Shown piece after piece: positions 44,085-52,983 of a stretch of DNA of 64,000 nt (positions within the stretch are counted from its first letter, which is position 1; every line of letters starts with the position of its first letter). Origin of the DNA: Pseudomonas sp. 6D_7.1_Bac1. Its GTDB lineage: Bacteria; Pseudomonadota; Gammaproteobacteria; Pseudomonadales; Pseudomonadaceae. The notes below the pieces were generated by a model. The model saw nothing but the letters and a program-made list of their open reading frames with translations. It was not told where the DNA came from and made no database searches. A program made the translations under genes and the position numbers. The DNA is taken from NCBI RefSeq assembly GCF_025465945.1, contig NZ_JANLNW010000052.1, positions 248,001-312,000 on the forward strand, given 5' to 3'.

Positions 44085-44747
44085 ATGTCTGCGCAACCAC
44101 CCTCCTCAGTCGAGCACGAATTTGCTCGACGCTACGATCAGGAGCACGCTCGAGTCTGCCTCCAGCCGCATCCCCGTGGGCTGGTGCAGCGGTTTTTGCA
44201 GTGGCGTGGCAAGCGATTGGTGCGGCGCGCACTCAAGGTAGCTGGCGAGCCAGGGCTGATTCTCGATGTGGCCTGCGGGGCAGGGGGCAACTGGCCGGTA
44301 CTGGCCGAGCACACCAACCGGGTGATTCTCGCCACCGATCCGTCCCAGGAAATGCTCAACCACGCCCAGACTCACCATCCGGCTGAGCTGCTCAAACGCG
44401 TCAAAACCTTTCAGAGCTCGGCATTCACCATCGGTTTGCCGGAAAATGCCGTGGACTGCATATTTTGCATGCGGTTGTTTCAGCACATCGAAAACAGTGA
44501 ACACCGTTTGGCGATACTGCGTGAGTTCCATCGTGTCAGTCGCGACACGCTGATCGTCTCGGCACAGCTCGACGGTTTTTTCGCGCTACGAGCACGGTTT
44601 GGCGAGGGTGCGCAGCCGCGTCAACTGGCCACCAGGGCTGAGCTTGAGGCCGAGTTCCGGCAGGCGGGTTTCAAGATTCTCAAATACCTGGACACCCTGC
44701 CCGGCAGCGACCTGCCACGGGTCTATGTGCTGCATAAAGCCGACTAA
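44085..44747 (+). CDS. Class I SAM-dependent methyltransferase
   Basis: 220-aa methyltransferase: LILDVACGAGGNWPVLAE is motif I, ATDPSQEMLNHA motif post-I, and NAVDCIFCMRLFQHIENSEHRLAILREFHRVSRDTLIVS the Methyltransf_11 core. The ATG at 44085 with AAGAG upstream is chosen over earlier in-frame starts. The substrate is unknown. It precedes rnd and may be independent. Confidence 0.85.
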   Translation: MSAQPPSSVEHEFARRYDQEHARVCLQPHPRGLVQRFLQWRGKRLVRRALKVAGEPGLILDVACGAGGNWPVLAEHTNRVILATDPSQEMLNHAQTHHPAELLKRVKTFQSSAFTIGLPENAVDCIFCMRLFQHIENSEHRLAILREFHRVSRDTLIVSAQLDGFFALRARFGEGAQPRQLATRAELEAEFRQAGFKILKYLDTLPGSDLPRVYVLHKAD

Positions 44748-44860
44748 CCGCAGGGCGTCGGACTAATGGCGGGTGTTTTCGCTCAAGCTCTTGCTCAGTG
44801 AGTGCGCGGAAATCGCCGAGGGCGATATATACTGCGCGCCATTCTTCAAGGGAGAGCCGT

Positions 44861-45994
44861 GTGGCCATCGATATTCACTGGATTCGCGACAACGATAGCC
44901 TCGGTCAGTTTTGCGCCCAATGGCAGCAGTTGCCGTTCGTCGCCCTCGACACCGAATTCATGCGGGTCGACACCTTTTATCCGATCGCCGGCCTGTTGCA
45001 AATTGGCGATGGCGTGCGCGCTTACCTGATTGATCCTTTGACGATCGACAACTGGCAGCCCCTGGCCCAATTGCTGGAAAACCCGGCAGTGGTCAAAGTG
45101 GTGCACGCCTGCAGCGAAGACCTCGAAGTCCTGATGCGCTTGACCGGCAGCCTGCCAGCGCCGTTGTTCGATACACAACTGGCCGCTGCCTACCTGAACC
45201 TGGGTTTCTCCATGGGTTACTCGCGTCTGGTGTCGGAGGTGCTTGGCATCGAGCTGCCCAAGGGCGAGACCCGTTCCGACTGGCTGCAGCGTCCGCTTTC
45301 GGACACCCAGATCAGCTACGCCGCCGAAGATGCCCTGCATCTGGCGGAGGTCTTCGTCCGTCTGCGGCCAAAGCTGTCCGACGACAAGTACGCCTGGGTC
45401 CTGGAGGATGGCGCCGAACTGGTGGCCAACCTGCGCCGCGAAGTCGACCCTTACGAGGTGTATCGCGAGGCCAAGCTGGCCTGGAAACTGTCCCGCGCCC
45501 AACTTGCTGTGCTGCGTGAACTTTGCGCCTGGCGCGAGCGCGAAGCCCGCGCCCGCGATCTGCCGCGCAACCGCATCGTGCGTGAGCATTCGTTGTGGCC
45601 GCTGGCACGAACCCAGCCGGACAATCTCGCGGCATTGGCGAAAATCGAAGACATGCACCCGCGCACCGTGCGTCAGGACGGTGAATTTCTGCTGGAATTG
45701 ATCAAGCAGGCGGGCAGTGTTTCGCCGGACCAGTGGCCGCCAGCAGTACCGGAGCCATTACCGATAGAAGCCGCAGCATTGGTCAAGCGTCTGCGGGCGC
45801 TCGGTCAGGCCGAAGCCGAACGTTTGGACATGGCCCCGGAACTGATGCTGCGCAAGAAAACCCTGGAAGCCTTGCTCAAGAGCGGTTTCCCCCAGGGGCC
45901 TTACCAATTGCCTGATTCGCTGCGTGGCTGGCGCCGCGAGTTGATGGGCCAGGCGCTGCTCGACAGCCTGGCCACTGCCGGAGAACAGCCTTGA
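44861..45994 (+). CDS. rnd: Ribonuclease D
   Basis: 3'-5' exoribonuclease for tRNA 3' maturation. 377 aa, close to E. coli Rnd. The DEDD exonuclease domain has [14 protein letters not shown] (first DE pair), [13 protein letters not shown] and [17 protein letters not shown] domains follow ([32 protein letters not shown]). GTG start at 44861 with GGGAGAG five bases upstream. Its TGA overlaps the TTG start of ycgL. Confidence 0.95.
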   Translation: MAIDIHWIRDNDSLGQFCAQWQQLPFVALDTEFMRVDTFYPIAGLLQIGDGVRAYLIDPLTIDNWQPLAQLLENPAVVKVVHACSEDLEVLMRLTGSLPAPLFDTQLAAAYLNLGFSMGYSRLVSEVLGIELPKGETRSDWLQRPLSDTQISYAAEDALHLAEVFVRLRPKLSDDKYAWVLEDGAELVANLRREVDPYEVYREAKLAWKLSRAQLAVLRELCAWREREARARDLPRNRIVREHSLWPLARTQPDNLAALAKIEDMHPRTVRQDGEFLLELIKQAGSVSPDQWPPAVPEPLPIEAAALVKRLRALGQAEAERLDMAPELMLRKKTLEALLKSGFPQGPYQLPDSLRGWRRELMGQALLDSLATAGEQP

Positions 45995-46284
45995 AACGTA
46001 TTTGCTCTATCTACCGAAGCCTGAAGAAAAACGAGATGTACCTCTACGTGCTCAAAAGCGATGCACTGGAGCGTGTTCCGGAAAACCTGCTGCTGGCCTT
46101 TGGCAAACCGCATCACGCCTTCGACCTGGTGTTGACTCCCGAGCGCAAGCTCTCGCGTGAAGACATCACGCTGGTGCTGGAAAACCTCGAAAAGCAGGGC
46201 TACCACCTGCAAATGCCGCCGGCCGAAGACGAGTACATCGAGCACTTGCCCGAAGAGCTGCTGCGACGCAATGATCCGATTTGA
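45991..46284 (+). CDS. ycgL: YcgL domain protein
   Basis: 97-aa protein of the conserved YcgL family ([35 protein letters not shown]). Structure known in E. coli, role not known. It starts with TTG within the rnd stop codon (TTGA), a fixed pairing in pseudomonads. Confidence 0.92.
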   Translation: MKRICSIYRSLKKNEMYLYVLKSDALERVPENLLLAFGKPHHAFDLVLTPERKLSREDITLVLENLEKQGYHLQMPPAEDEYIEHLPEELLRRNDPI

Positions 46285-46411
46285 CGGATATCTGTAGGGG
46301 TTCTGTCCAGAGCCTCTGGAAACAATGGAATTGATTATTTTGGCGAGGGCCGCGAGCGGGGGAGAAACACTCCTTCGGCGGTCTTGTGCACTGTTTTTGA
46401 AGGTTTGAACC

Positions 46412-47344
46412 ATGCGCGTTCTGATTGCTGAACACGACCACGCTGTGTATACCCAATTGTTGCGTCAGGCCGCGCCTGAGCTGCAAGTACTGACCAGCGG
46501 CGACTCCGCTGAACTGGCCAGCCTGGCCGCCGACTGTCCAGTCTGGCTCGGTCAACCGGACCTGTTGGCGACGCTGCTGCGTCAAGGTCATGAGCCTCAA
46601 TGGCTGCAATCGACCTGGGCCGGCATTACGCCGTTGCTCGCCGACGGTTTGCCACGCGACTACCGGCTGACCCGTGCTGTCGGGATTTTCGGTCAGGCCA
46701 TGGCTGAATACGTGCTGACCTACATGCTGGGCCATGAGCGCGAAGTGCTGGCGCGGCTGGTCAGCCAGGTCGAGCGCAAGTGGGACAACCGCCTGGGCCA
46801 GAGCCTGGCGGGGCGCAAGGTGCTGATCGTCGGTGCCGGCGACATCGGCCAGAGTGTGGCGCAGTTCCTGGTGCCTTTCGGCGTCAAGCTGTACGGCATC
46901 GCCAGCGAACCGCGTGAGCAGGCGCCGTTTATTGAAGTCGCGGGTCTGGAAGACTTGGGCCGCTTGGTCGGTGAAGTCGATTACGTGGTCAACCTGTTGC
47001 CGAACACGCCGAACACTCACGATCTGTACAACACCGCGCTGTTCAAGCAGTTCAAGTCGACCGGTTTGTTCATCAACGTCGGACGTGGCGTGGCCGTGGT
47101 CGATGCGGACCTGGTGGAGGCCTTGAAGGAAGGGCATCTGGCAGGCGCGGTGATCGACGTTTGCCGACAGGAGCCGTTGCCGCAGCGTCATCCGTTCTGG
47201 ACCGCCTGGGGCTTGCTGCTGACCGGCCACAGCTCGGCGCCGACCTCACCGTCGATGATGGTGCAGTTGTTTCTCGAGAATCTGCGGGCGTATCAGGCGG
47301 GCGAAGCGTTGCGCGGCGAAGTGGATTTCACGCGGGGTTACTGA
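46412..47344 (+). CDS. D-2-hydroxyacid dehydrogenase (GhrA-like)
   Basis: 310-aa NAD(P)-dependent dehydrogenase. Rossmann motif KVLIVGAGDIGQSVAQFL, catalytic Arg in INVGRGVAVVD, acid DVCRQEP and His in LPQRHPFW. The short N-terminal domain resembles the glyoxylate/hydroxypyruvate reductase GhrA. Preferred substrate unknown. Confidence 0.88.
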   Translation: MRVLIAEHDHAVYTQLLRQAAPELQVLTSGDSAELASLAADCPVWLGQPDLLATLLRQGHEPQWLQSTWAGITPLLADGLPRDYRLTRAVGIFGQAMAEYVLTYMLGHEREVLARLVSQVERKWDNRLGQSLAGRKVLIVGAGDIGQSVAQFLVPFGVKLYGIASEPREQAPFIEVAGLEDLGRLVGEVDYVVNLLPNTPNTHDLYNTALFKQFKSTGLFINVGRGVAVVDADLVEALKEGHLAGAVIDVCRQEPLPQRHPFWTAWGLLLTGHSSAPTSPSMMVQLFLENLRAYQAGEALRGEVDFTRGY

Positions 47345-47360
47345 TCAACCCCGATCAACT

Positions 47361-47448
47361 GTGGGAGCGAGCCCGCTCGCGATGAGGCCCGCACATTCAA
47401 CATCAAGGTTGAATGTGAAACCGTCTTCGCGAGCAAGCCCGCTCCCAC
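47361..47448. repeat. REPIN (two inverted REPs)
   Basis: GTGGGAGCGAGCCCGCTCGC (47361-47380) faces GCGAGCAAGCCCGCTCCCAC (47429-47448). The centre contains CACATTCAAC...GTTGAATGTG, a second perfect inverted repeat. It lies between convergent genes. Confidence 0.9.
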
Positions 47449-47467
47449 ATTAGATCTTCATTGTGGC

Positions 47468-48061
47468 TTACAGGCTGAAATCACCCTCAGCCGCCAGCTC
47501 GCTCAACGGGCGACGCGGGCTTGGTTCTTCGCGAGCTTGCAGGTAATCCGCCAGGGTCGCCTTGTCACCCAGTTTGCCGACCGCGACGGCCGCGTGCAGC
47601 GCGTAGCCTTCAGGAATGTTCAGCTCCTTGCGGGTCAGCTCCGGATCAAAACCGGCCATGCCGTGGGTGTGCCAGCCGCTGATAGAGGCCTGCAGCGCCA
47701 GATGACCCCAGGCGGAACCGGTGTCGAAGGTGTGCCACAGGGCTGGGGTTTCTTCAGTGGCGCCAGGCGCGGTGAAGGTGGTTTTCGAGATGACGATCAC
47801 CAGTGCCGAGGCGTGTTGCGCCCAGCCGCGGTTGAACTCGTTCAACAGACCCAGGTAACGCTCCCAGTTCGGCGTGTCGCGGCGCGCGTAGAGAAAGCGC
47901 CATGGCTGCGAGTTGTAGGCCGACGGCGCCCAGCGAGCGGCCTCGAAGAAGCTCAGCAGGGTTTCTTCAGGAATACTTTCACCGGTGAAGGCGCGCGGCG
48001 ACCAGCGGTCAGTGAACTGTGGGTGAATAGCATATTCGGCCACGCGGGGATTAGCGCTCAT
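47468..48061 (-). CDS. Nitroreductase family protein
   Basis: 197-aa FMN-dependent enzyme: RWSPRAFTGESIPEETLLSFFEAARWAPSAYNSQPWRFLYARRD is the FMN-binding N-terminal region; later the WGHLALQASISGWHTHGM active-site helix and LNIPEGYALHAAVAVGKLGD. Substrate unknown; members reduce nitro compounds, quinones or flavins. Converges with the dehydrogenase gene across a REPIN. Confidence 0.9.
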   Translation of the reverse strand: MSANPRVAEYAIHPQFTDRWSPRAFTGESIPEETLLSFFEAARWAPSAYNSQPWRFLYARRDTPNWERYLGLLNEFNRGWAQHASALVIVISKTTFTAPGATEETPALWHTFDTGSAWGHLALQASISGWHTHGMAGFDPELTRKELNIPEGYALHAAVAVGKLGDKATLADYLQAREEPSPRRPLSELAAEGDFSL

Positions 48062-48217
48062 GAAAAAGTTTCCTGGCTACGTTTATGACCCGCCAAGCTA
48101 CTGCGCGGCGTGATAACTGACAAGTCCTGGTGTACCGACAGTCGCCAGCGCTTGGCCCGCGCAGTCTTGCGCACTAGACTGGCGGCCTTTTCACCACCTG
48201 ATGTTGATGCTTGAGCC

Positions 48218-48667
48218 ATGGCCGCCAAAGTAGAACCTTTCTGGATACGCAAAACCCTCGAACAACTCGATCAAGAAGAGTGGGAGTCGTTGTGCGACGG
48301 GTGTGGCCTGTGCTGCCTGCAAAAGCTTGAGGATGAAGAAGACAACAGCGTCTACTACACGCGCATCGCCTGCAAACTGCTGGACCTGAAAACCTGTCAG
48401 TGCACCGACTACCCGAACCGTCGCGACTCGGTGCCGGACTGTATCCAGCTCACGCCGGGCAAGGCCGATCAGTTCAAGTGGCTGCCGCCAACCTGCGGTT
48501 ACCGGTTGGTCAGCGAGGGCAAGGATTTACCGCTCTGGCATCACTTGGTCTGTGGCGATCGTGACGCGGTGCACCATGAGCGGATTTCCCAGTCCGGGCG
48601 CATGCTCGCCGAAGGCAGCGTGGCTGAGGATGATTGGGAAGATCATCTGATTTTTCGCGCGGGCTGA
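48218..48667 (+). CDS. YcgN-family cysteine cluster protein
   Basis: 149-aa UPF0260 protein. Cysteine groups [25 protein letters not shown] and PTCGYRL could bind a metal or iron-sulfur cluster (CxxCxxxCC-type CxBC family). Role unknown. In E. coli and pseudomonads it is found near cell-division or nucleoid genes. It precedes the next gene by 38 bases, the same direction. Confidence 0.9.
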   Translation: MAAKVEPFWIRKTLEQLDQEEWESLCDGCGLCCLQKLEDEEDNSVYYTRIACKLLDLKTCQCTDYPNRRDSVPDCIQLTPGKADQFKWLPPTCGYRLVSEGKDLPLWHHLVCGDRDAVHHERISQSGRMLAEGSVAEDDWEDHLIFRAG

Positions 48668-48705
48668 CGCTCGGCGTTCCAGAAAGAAATCACGAAGGAG
48701 TGTGT

Positions 48706-49935
48706 ATGGCTGTGGGATTGAGGCTGCCGTTGGCTTTGTCACTGCTCTTGCTGAGCTCACCGTTGTGGGCGGCAAAGAAAGTCGATCTGGATTACCACGT
48801 GCAATTGTTGCCGCAAAGCGATCAGGCCGAAGTGCGCTTGACCCTGGCGCAGGGGTCGGCGGTGCGCAGCCTGGATTTTGATCTGGGCGACGGCAGCCAG
48901 TACAGCGACTTCAAGGCCGATGGTCAGTGGCAGCTCACACCGGGCAATGCGGTGCGCGGCGTCTGGCGCCCGGCTGCCGACAAGGCCAGCCTGACCTACC
49001 GCGTACGCATCAGCCATTCCCTGAAAAACGCCAGTTTCGATACGCGTATGACGCCGAATTGGGCGCTGATGCGGGGCGACGATCTGGTCCCGCCGGCGCG
49101 CCTCGATCAGCAGGACGGCATCGAACTGGTGTCACGGCTGGAATTCGAATTACCGGAGGACTGGAAAAGCGTCGAGACCGCCTGGCCGCGGATTGGCAAG
49201 AACCGCTTCCGCATCGACAACGTTTCTCGGCGGTTCGACCGTCCCACAGGCTGGATGCTCGCCGGTAATCTGGGTAGCCGGCGCACGCGCCTGGGCGAGA
49301 CCGAAGTCACGGTCGCCTCGCCGCAAGGGCAGGGCATGCGTCGGATGGACGTGTTGACGCTGCTGACCTTCGTCTGGCCGCAGGTGCAGGCGCTGTATCC
49401 CCGTCATCCCGGCAAGCTGTTGATTGTGGGTGCTGCTGACCCGATGTGGCGCGGCAGTCTCGCCGGGCATGAGTCGATCTATCTGCACAGCCGTTCACCG
49501 TTGGTCAGCGAAAGCGGCAGCAGCCCGTTGATTCGTGAGTTGGCTCAAGTATTCGGACGGGTCAAAGGCAGTGAGCGCAGTGCCTGGATCAGCGAAGGCT
49601 TTGCCGAGTACTACGCCATTGAACTGCTGCGCCGTGCCGGCGGCATGAGCGATGAGCGTTATCAGACGCTGGAAGACAAAATGGCCAAGGTCAGCCATAA
49701 CGTAAGCACCCTGCGCGGGGATCAGCTCAGCCCGGCGGCCATTGCCAAAGCGGTGTTGGTGTTGCAGGAGCTGGACCGTGAGATTCGTTTGAAAACCCGC
49801 AACAAGCGGTCGCTGGATGACATGCTACGCGGCGCCATGCACCTGGAACGGGTGAGCACCAAAGCGTTTGTGGCGCTGGCCGAGAGCATCATTGGCGAGC
49901 CGTCGAAAGTGCTGGATACCGAGTTACTCAGATAA
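48706..49935 (+). CDS. Exported M61/M1-peptidase-like protein lacking its zinc motif
   Basis: 409-aa protein with a signal peptide (MAVGLRLPLALSLLLLSSPLWAA). Its N-terminal beta-sandwich (DYHVQLLPQSDQAEVRLTLAQGS) and the SEGFAEYYA segment (Glu297) resemble gluzincin peptidases of the M61/M1 type. In the place of HExxH it has RELAQ (277-281), so zinc hydrolysis is not expected. It may act as a binding or scaffold protein in the periplasm. The ATG at 48706 starts the signal peptide, after GAAGGAG. Confidence 0.75.
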   Translation: MAVGLRLPLALSLLLLSSPLWAAKKVDLDYHVQLLPQSDQAEVRLTLAQGSAVRSLDFDLGDGSQYSDFKADGQWQLTPGNAVRGVWRPAADKASLTYRVRISHSLKNASFDTRMTPNWALMRGDDLVPPARLDQQDGIELVSRLEFELPEDWKSVETAWPRIGKNRFRIDNVSRRFDRPTGWMLAGNLGSRRTRLGETEVTVASPQGQGMRRMDVLTLLTFVWPQVQALYPRHPGKLLIVGAADPMWRGSLAGHESIYLHSRSPLVSESGSSPLIRELAQVFGRVKGSERSAWISEGFAEYYAIELLRRAGGMSDERYQTLEDKMAKVSHNVSTLRGDQLSPAAIAKAVLVLQELDREIRLKTRNKRSLDDMLRGAMHLERVSTKAFVALAESIIGEPSKVLDTELLR

Positions 49936-49953
49936 CTTGAGTCAAGCGCAATT

Positions 49954-50069
49954 GTGGCGAGGGAGCTTGCTCCCGCCGGCCGGTCCGCGCTCGGGCGAAG
50001 CAGTCGTAAACCGTGTCTGCCGCATTCAGGACCGCTTCGCGCTCCAGCGGGAGCAAGCTCCCTCGCCAC
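49954..50069. repeat. REPIN of a second family
   Basis: GTGGCGAGGGAGCTTGCTCC (from 49954) faces GGAGCAAGCTCCCTCGCCAC (to 50069). The GGCGAGGGAGC core differs from the GGGAGCGAGC core of the other elements in this window. Confidence 0.88.
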
Positions 50070-50149
50070 GGGTTTTGCGGTGTTGCTCAAACCCCGGTCT
50101 TGGGCGACTTCAGTTCTTCACCGGCTCGTTCCATCCAGCGTTCAGCGTA

Positions 50150-50620
50150 TCAGCGAAATTTCGGACCGGAGCGGGTGTTGTTGCCCTTGGCCATGCGGTC
50201 GTAAAGCACCACGTTGACGGTGGCGGCCAGGTTCATGCAACCGGTGGTCGGGATGTAGACCACGTCTTCGCACCACTCGCGAATTTCTTTATCCAGCGAG
50301 CCGTCTTCCGGGCCGAAGATGTACAACGCACGGTCCGGGTGGGTGTATTCAGGCAGCGAACGAGCGCCATCGACCAGCTCCACCGCCACGGGGACGCAGC
50401 CCAGCGGGAGGATTTTCTTCAGGTCGTCGATACCGATCAGCGGAATGTCGTAGTGAACTCTTTTGGTGTCGGTGACGAAGTCGGCGGCGCGCTCATAGCG
50501 TTTGCCAGTGTAGAACACCGACGCCACGCCATAGCAGCCAGCGGCGCGCATCACGGAACCGACGTTCTCGGGTGATTTGGGGTTATACAAACCAATGCAG
50601 CTGTACCGTTTGTCTGCCAC
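50150..50620 (-). CDS. TrmH/SpoU-family RNA methyltransferase
   Basis: 156-aa SPOUT enzyme. Motif 1 NPKSPENVGSVMRAAGCYG, motif 2 ALYIFGPEDGSL and motif 3 IPTTGCMNLAATVNVVLYD form the trefoil knot that binds SAM. Length is that of TrmL-like proteins lacking extra RNA-binding domains. tRNA or rRNA is the likely target; the exact nucleotide is not known. Confidence 0.9.
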   Translation of the reverse strand: MADKRYSCIGLYNPKSPENVGSVMRAAGCYGVASVFYTGKRYERAADFVTDTKRVHYDIPLIGIDDLKKILPLGCVPVAVELVDGARSLPEYTHPDRALYIFGPEDGSLDKEIREWCEDVVYIPTTGCMNLAATVNVVLYDRMAKGNNTRSGPKFR

Positions 50621-50710
50621 GAGCGGGGTGCCTTCGGGAAAAAAGCGCGATTATACGAGGATTGCGAGAGGGCGGTCAGTTTGTAGATTGATGGTGCCAG
50701 GGCGATTGCT

Positions 50711-50806
50711 ATCGCGAGCAGGCTCGCTCCCACAAGGGATTTTCTGTGAACACACTATTTGTGATCACCCAAGACCAATGTGGGAGCGAGCCTGCTCGCG
50801 ATGAGG
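50711..50806. repeat. REPIN
   Basis: ATCGCGAGCAGGCTCGCTCC (from 50711) faces GGGAGCGAGCCTGCTCGCGA (to 50801), with ATGAGG after it. It lies upstream of the RNA methyltransferase gene and downstream of the HNH gene. Confidence 0.88.
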
Positions 50807-50828
50807 CCAGTTCAGGCGCTGAAGGTCT

Positions 50829-51203
50829 TCAGTCTTCCTTTTTCATCAACCCCGCCAGCGCGGCAAACGGGTTATGCGTTGCCTTGGCGATTTTCGGGGT
50901 GCTCAGCGAGCCGTCGCCGAAGTATTGCTGGTCGGTGTAGCGCGAGTGTTCGTTGTCGTGGCAGTACAGGCACAGCAGCTCCCAGTTGGAGCCGTCCTGC
51001 GGGTTGTTGTCGTGGTTGTGATCGCGGTGGTGCACGGTCAGCTCGCTCAGGCGTTTGCCGGAGAACTCACGGGCACAGCGTCCGCAGACGTGCGGGTACA
51101 TCTTCAGGGCCTTGTCGCGGTAACCCATTTCACGGTCGCGCTGGGCGTCGGCGAGGATGCGGTCCAGTTTGGCCGTGTTGGAGGGAGGCGTTGACGAACT
51201 CAT
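50829..51203 (-). CDS. HNH nuclease family protein (YajD-like)
   Basis: 124-aa protein. The HNH motif is TVHHRDHNHDNNPQDGSNWELLCLYCHDNEHS, with structural Cys pairs VCGRCAREF and LYCHD. The length and order match E. coli YajD. Activity and target are unknown. Preceded by an ATG with AGGTGA upstream. Confidence 0.88.
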   Translation of the reverse strand: MSSSTPPSNTAKLDRILADAQRDREMGYRDKALKMYPHVCGRCAREFSGKRLSELTVHHRDHNHDNNPQDGSNWELLCLYCHDNEHSRYTDQQYFGDGSLSTPKIAKATHNPFAALAGLMKKED

Positions 51204-51252
51204 GGGTTCACCTTTGTAGAAAGACTAATGACGGTTATGCAGTGAGTTTAGC

Positions 51253-51939
51253 TCAGGCCTTGAGCTTCTCGGCAATCCAGATCGTGTGTCGGGTGCCTTT
51301 GTTGCCGTGGGCGAAGACTTGCACTTCTTCGGCCTTGAAGCCGGCCTTTTTCAACTTGTCGGAAAACTGCCGATCAGCGCTGGCCGACCACACTGCCAGC
51401 ACGCCTTTGGGGCGCAGCGCCTTGGCGCAGGCACTCAGGCCGCCGGCCGAGTACAGCCAGCTGTTGGCTTTCTGGGTCAGGCCTTCGGGGCCGTTGTCGA
51501 CATCGAGCATGATCGCGTCGAAACCCTGTGGCTCGGCTTGCAGGACTTTGGCCACGTCTTCCATGCGGATGACCGTGCGCGGATCGAGCAATGGGCGTCC
51601 GGCTTTTTCCCCCAGTGGCCCGCGGTTCCACTCGACCACCCCCGGCACCAGTTCGGCGACCAGTACTTCAGCGGTCTTGCCCAGATGCTTGAGCGCCGAG
51701 GCGAGGGTGAAACCCATGCCCAGGCCGCCGATCAACACTCGCGAATTCGGCCGGCCGGCGACCTTGCGGCAGGGGATCTCGGCCAGGGCGTCTTCGGAGC
51801 CGTGCATACGGGTGTTCATCAGTTGTCCGCCGTCACCGCCCTGGATCTTGATGACGAAATCTTCGCCGTACTCGAACAGGCACAGGGCACCGCCGTTTTC
51901 GGGGATCGGGGTGGTGTCGAGCAGAACGAAACGTTTCAT
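51253..51939 (-). CDS. Spermidine synthase-like protein
   Basis: 228-aa Rossmann-fold protein: VLIGGLGMGFTLASALKHLGKTAEVLVAELVPGVVEWNRG is the spermidine-synthase-type dcSAM or SAM binding region, followed by DAIMLDVDNGPE. It lacks the usual GGGDG motif form (GGLGMG instead) and the N-terminal beta-domain, so polyamine synthesis is not certain; a methyltransferase role is possible. Start at 51939, with GAGAG upstream. Confidence 0.78.
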   Translation of the reverse strand: MKRFVLLDTTPIPENGGALCLFEYGEDFVIKIQGGDGGQLMNTRMHGSEDALAEIPCRKVAGRPNSRVLIGGLGMGFTLASALKHLGKTAEVLVAELVPGVVEWNRGPLGEKAGRPLLDPRTVIRMEDVAKVLQAEPQGFDAIMLDVDNGPEGLTQKANSWLYSAGGLSACAKALRPKGVLAVWSASADRQFSDKLKKAGFKAEEVQVFAHGNKGTRHTIWIAEKLKA

Positions 51940-52056
51940 GGGGCTCTCTTTAAGGAGGGAAACTGGCATCAGGGAGGGGTAACCGGCATTGAGAAGGGCA
52001 ATCTTGCGCGGTTGGGAGTAGCCTTAAGGCAACGAACAAGGGCAACGGAGCCATTG

Positions 52057-52341
52057 ATGAAGCGCACCATTCTAACGGTCATTGTGTTGGCCGCGCTCTC
52101 GATAAGTGCAGCGCAAGCGCAAGAGTTGCAATCAGTCCCCACCACACCTTCAGCGGCACCCGGCTCACCTGGCACCGCAACCCCCACGCCGTACCCGCAG
52201 ATTACCCCGATCAGTGTGCCCAAGGCCGGCAACGGCGGTGCCCCCCTGTTGCCACCGATCGAAATGCCCAATCCGCCCAAGGACCAGACCTTGCCGGCAC
52301 TTGAGCAGAACCAGCAAAAGGCCAAATCCCCAGGCGGTTAA
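52057..52341 (+). CDS. Small Pro-rich exported protein
   Basis: 94-aa protein with signal peptide MKRTILTVIVLAALSISAAQA followed by a low-complexity Pro/Thr/Ala sequence (TTPSAAPGSPGTATPTPYP, LLPPIEMPNPPKDQ). No family recognised. GGAG lies before the ATG. Its stop codon overlaps the stop codon of the convergent cyclic-nucleotide-binding gene (52338-52341). Confidence 0.65.
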   Translation: MKRTILTVIVLAALSISAAQAQELQSVPTTPSAAPGSPGTATPTPYPQITPISVPKAGNGGAPLLPPIEMPNPPKDQTLPALEQNQQKAKSPGG

Positions 52342-52856
52342 ATCTGTTGCGAGAGTAATTGGCCGTCAGCCATGCGCAGGCGTTTGGACAACGACACGGC
52401 GATGGCGCGGATGATCTTGGCGGCGATTTTCGGTGCGTCGTTGAGCATCTTTTCCAGCGAGTCCTTGCCCAGGTTGAGCAATTGGCAATCGCTCGCCGCG
52501 ACACAACTGGCCGAGCGCCGTTCGCCGTCGAGTACGGCCATTTCGCCGAACGCCCGGCCGCTGCGCAATGTGGCGATTGTCACCCGCTGACCTTCGCTGT
52601 TGGTTTTCTGCACCGCCACCTGGCCCGAGTGAATGATGCACATGAAGCTGCCGGCATCACCTTCGTGGAAGATCTCTTGGCCCTGGGCGATGGTGCTGAG
52701 GCTGAAGTAGCCGGCAGCCGCCGTGAAATCGGCCAGTTGCAGCTGATCGAACAGGCCACAGTCCATCAGCCAGTCGCGAATTTCTTTGTTCAACAGGGTC
52801 GGTTCAGGCATATCGTCACGGTCTTTTGCTTGTGTCTGTTGCGAGGGGATAACCAT
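52338..52856 (-). CDS. Cyclic nucleotide-binding domain protein
   Basis: 172-aa protein with a single cNMP-binding domain (about residues 50-150): FHEGDAGSFMCIIHSGQVAVQK and GRAFGEMAVLDGERRSASCVA match the phosphate-binding cassette. No DNA-binding domain is present. The ATG at 52856 has AGGA six bases upstream; the internal Met at 52811 has none. The ribosome site lies beside a REPIN that begins at 52866. Confidence 0.85.
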   Translation of the reverse strand: MVIPSQQTQAKDRDDMPEPTLLNKEIRDWLMDCGLFDQLQLADFTAAAGYFSLSTIAQGQEIFHEGDAGSFMCIIHSGQVAVQKTNSEGQRVTIATLRSGRAFGEMAVLDGERRSASCVAASDCQLLNLGKDSLEKMLNDAPKIAAKIIRAIAVSLSKRLRMADGQLLSQQI

Positions 52857-52865
52857 TTATTTCCT

Positions 52866-52953
52866 GTGGGAGCGAGCCTGCTCGCGATAGCGGTGGATCA
52901 GCCAACACCGATGTTAAATGTAATGCCGCCATCGCGAGCAGGCTCGCTCCCAC
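52866..52953. repeat. REPIN
   Basis: GTGGGAGCGAGCCTGCTCGC (from 52866) faces GCGAGCAGGCTCGCTCCCAC (to 52953). It lies between the cyclic-nucleotide-binding gene and ptrB, and abuts the former's ribosome binding site. Confidence 0.9.
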
Positions 52954-52983
52954 AGTTAAGACCCGTACGCCTTACGGAGTTCC

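Noticed and set aside
50780..51982. 400-codon plus-strand frame over the HNH and spermidine synthase-like genes
   Set aside because: It is antisense to two well-supported genes, and its translation is a low-complexity Arg/Ser/Ala string without a domain.
47361..52953. Recurrent palindromic repeats as a CRISPR array
   Set aside because: Copies are in inverted pairs scattered between genes and no regular spacers or cas genes exist; they are REPINs.
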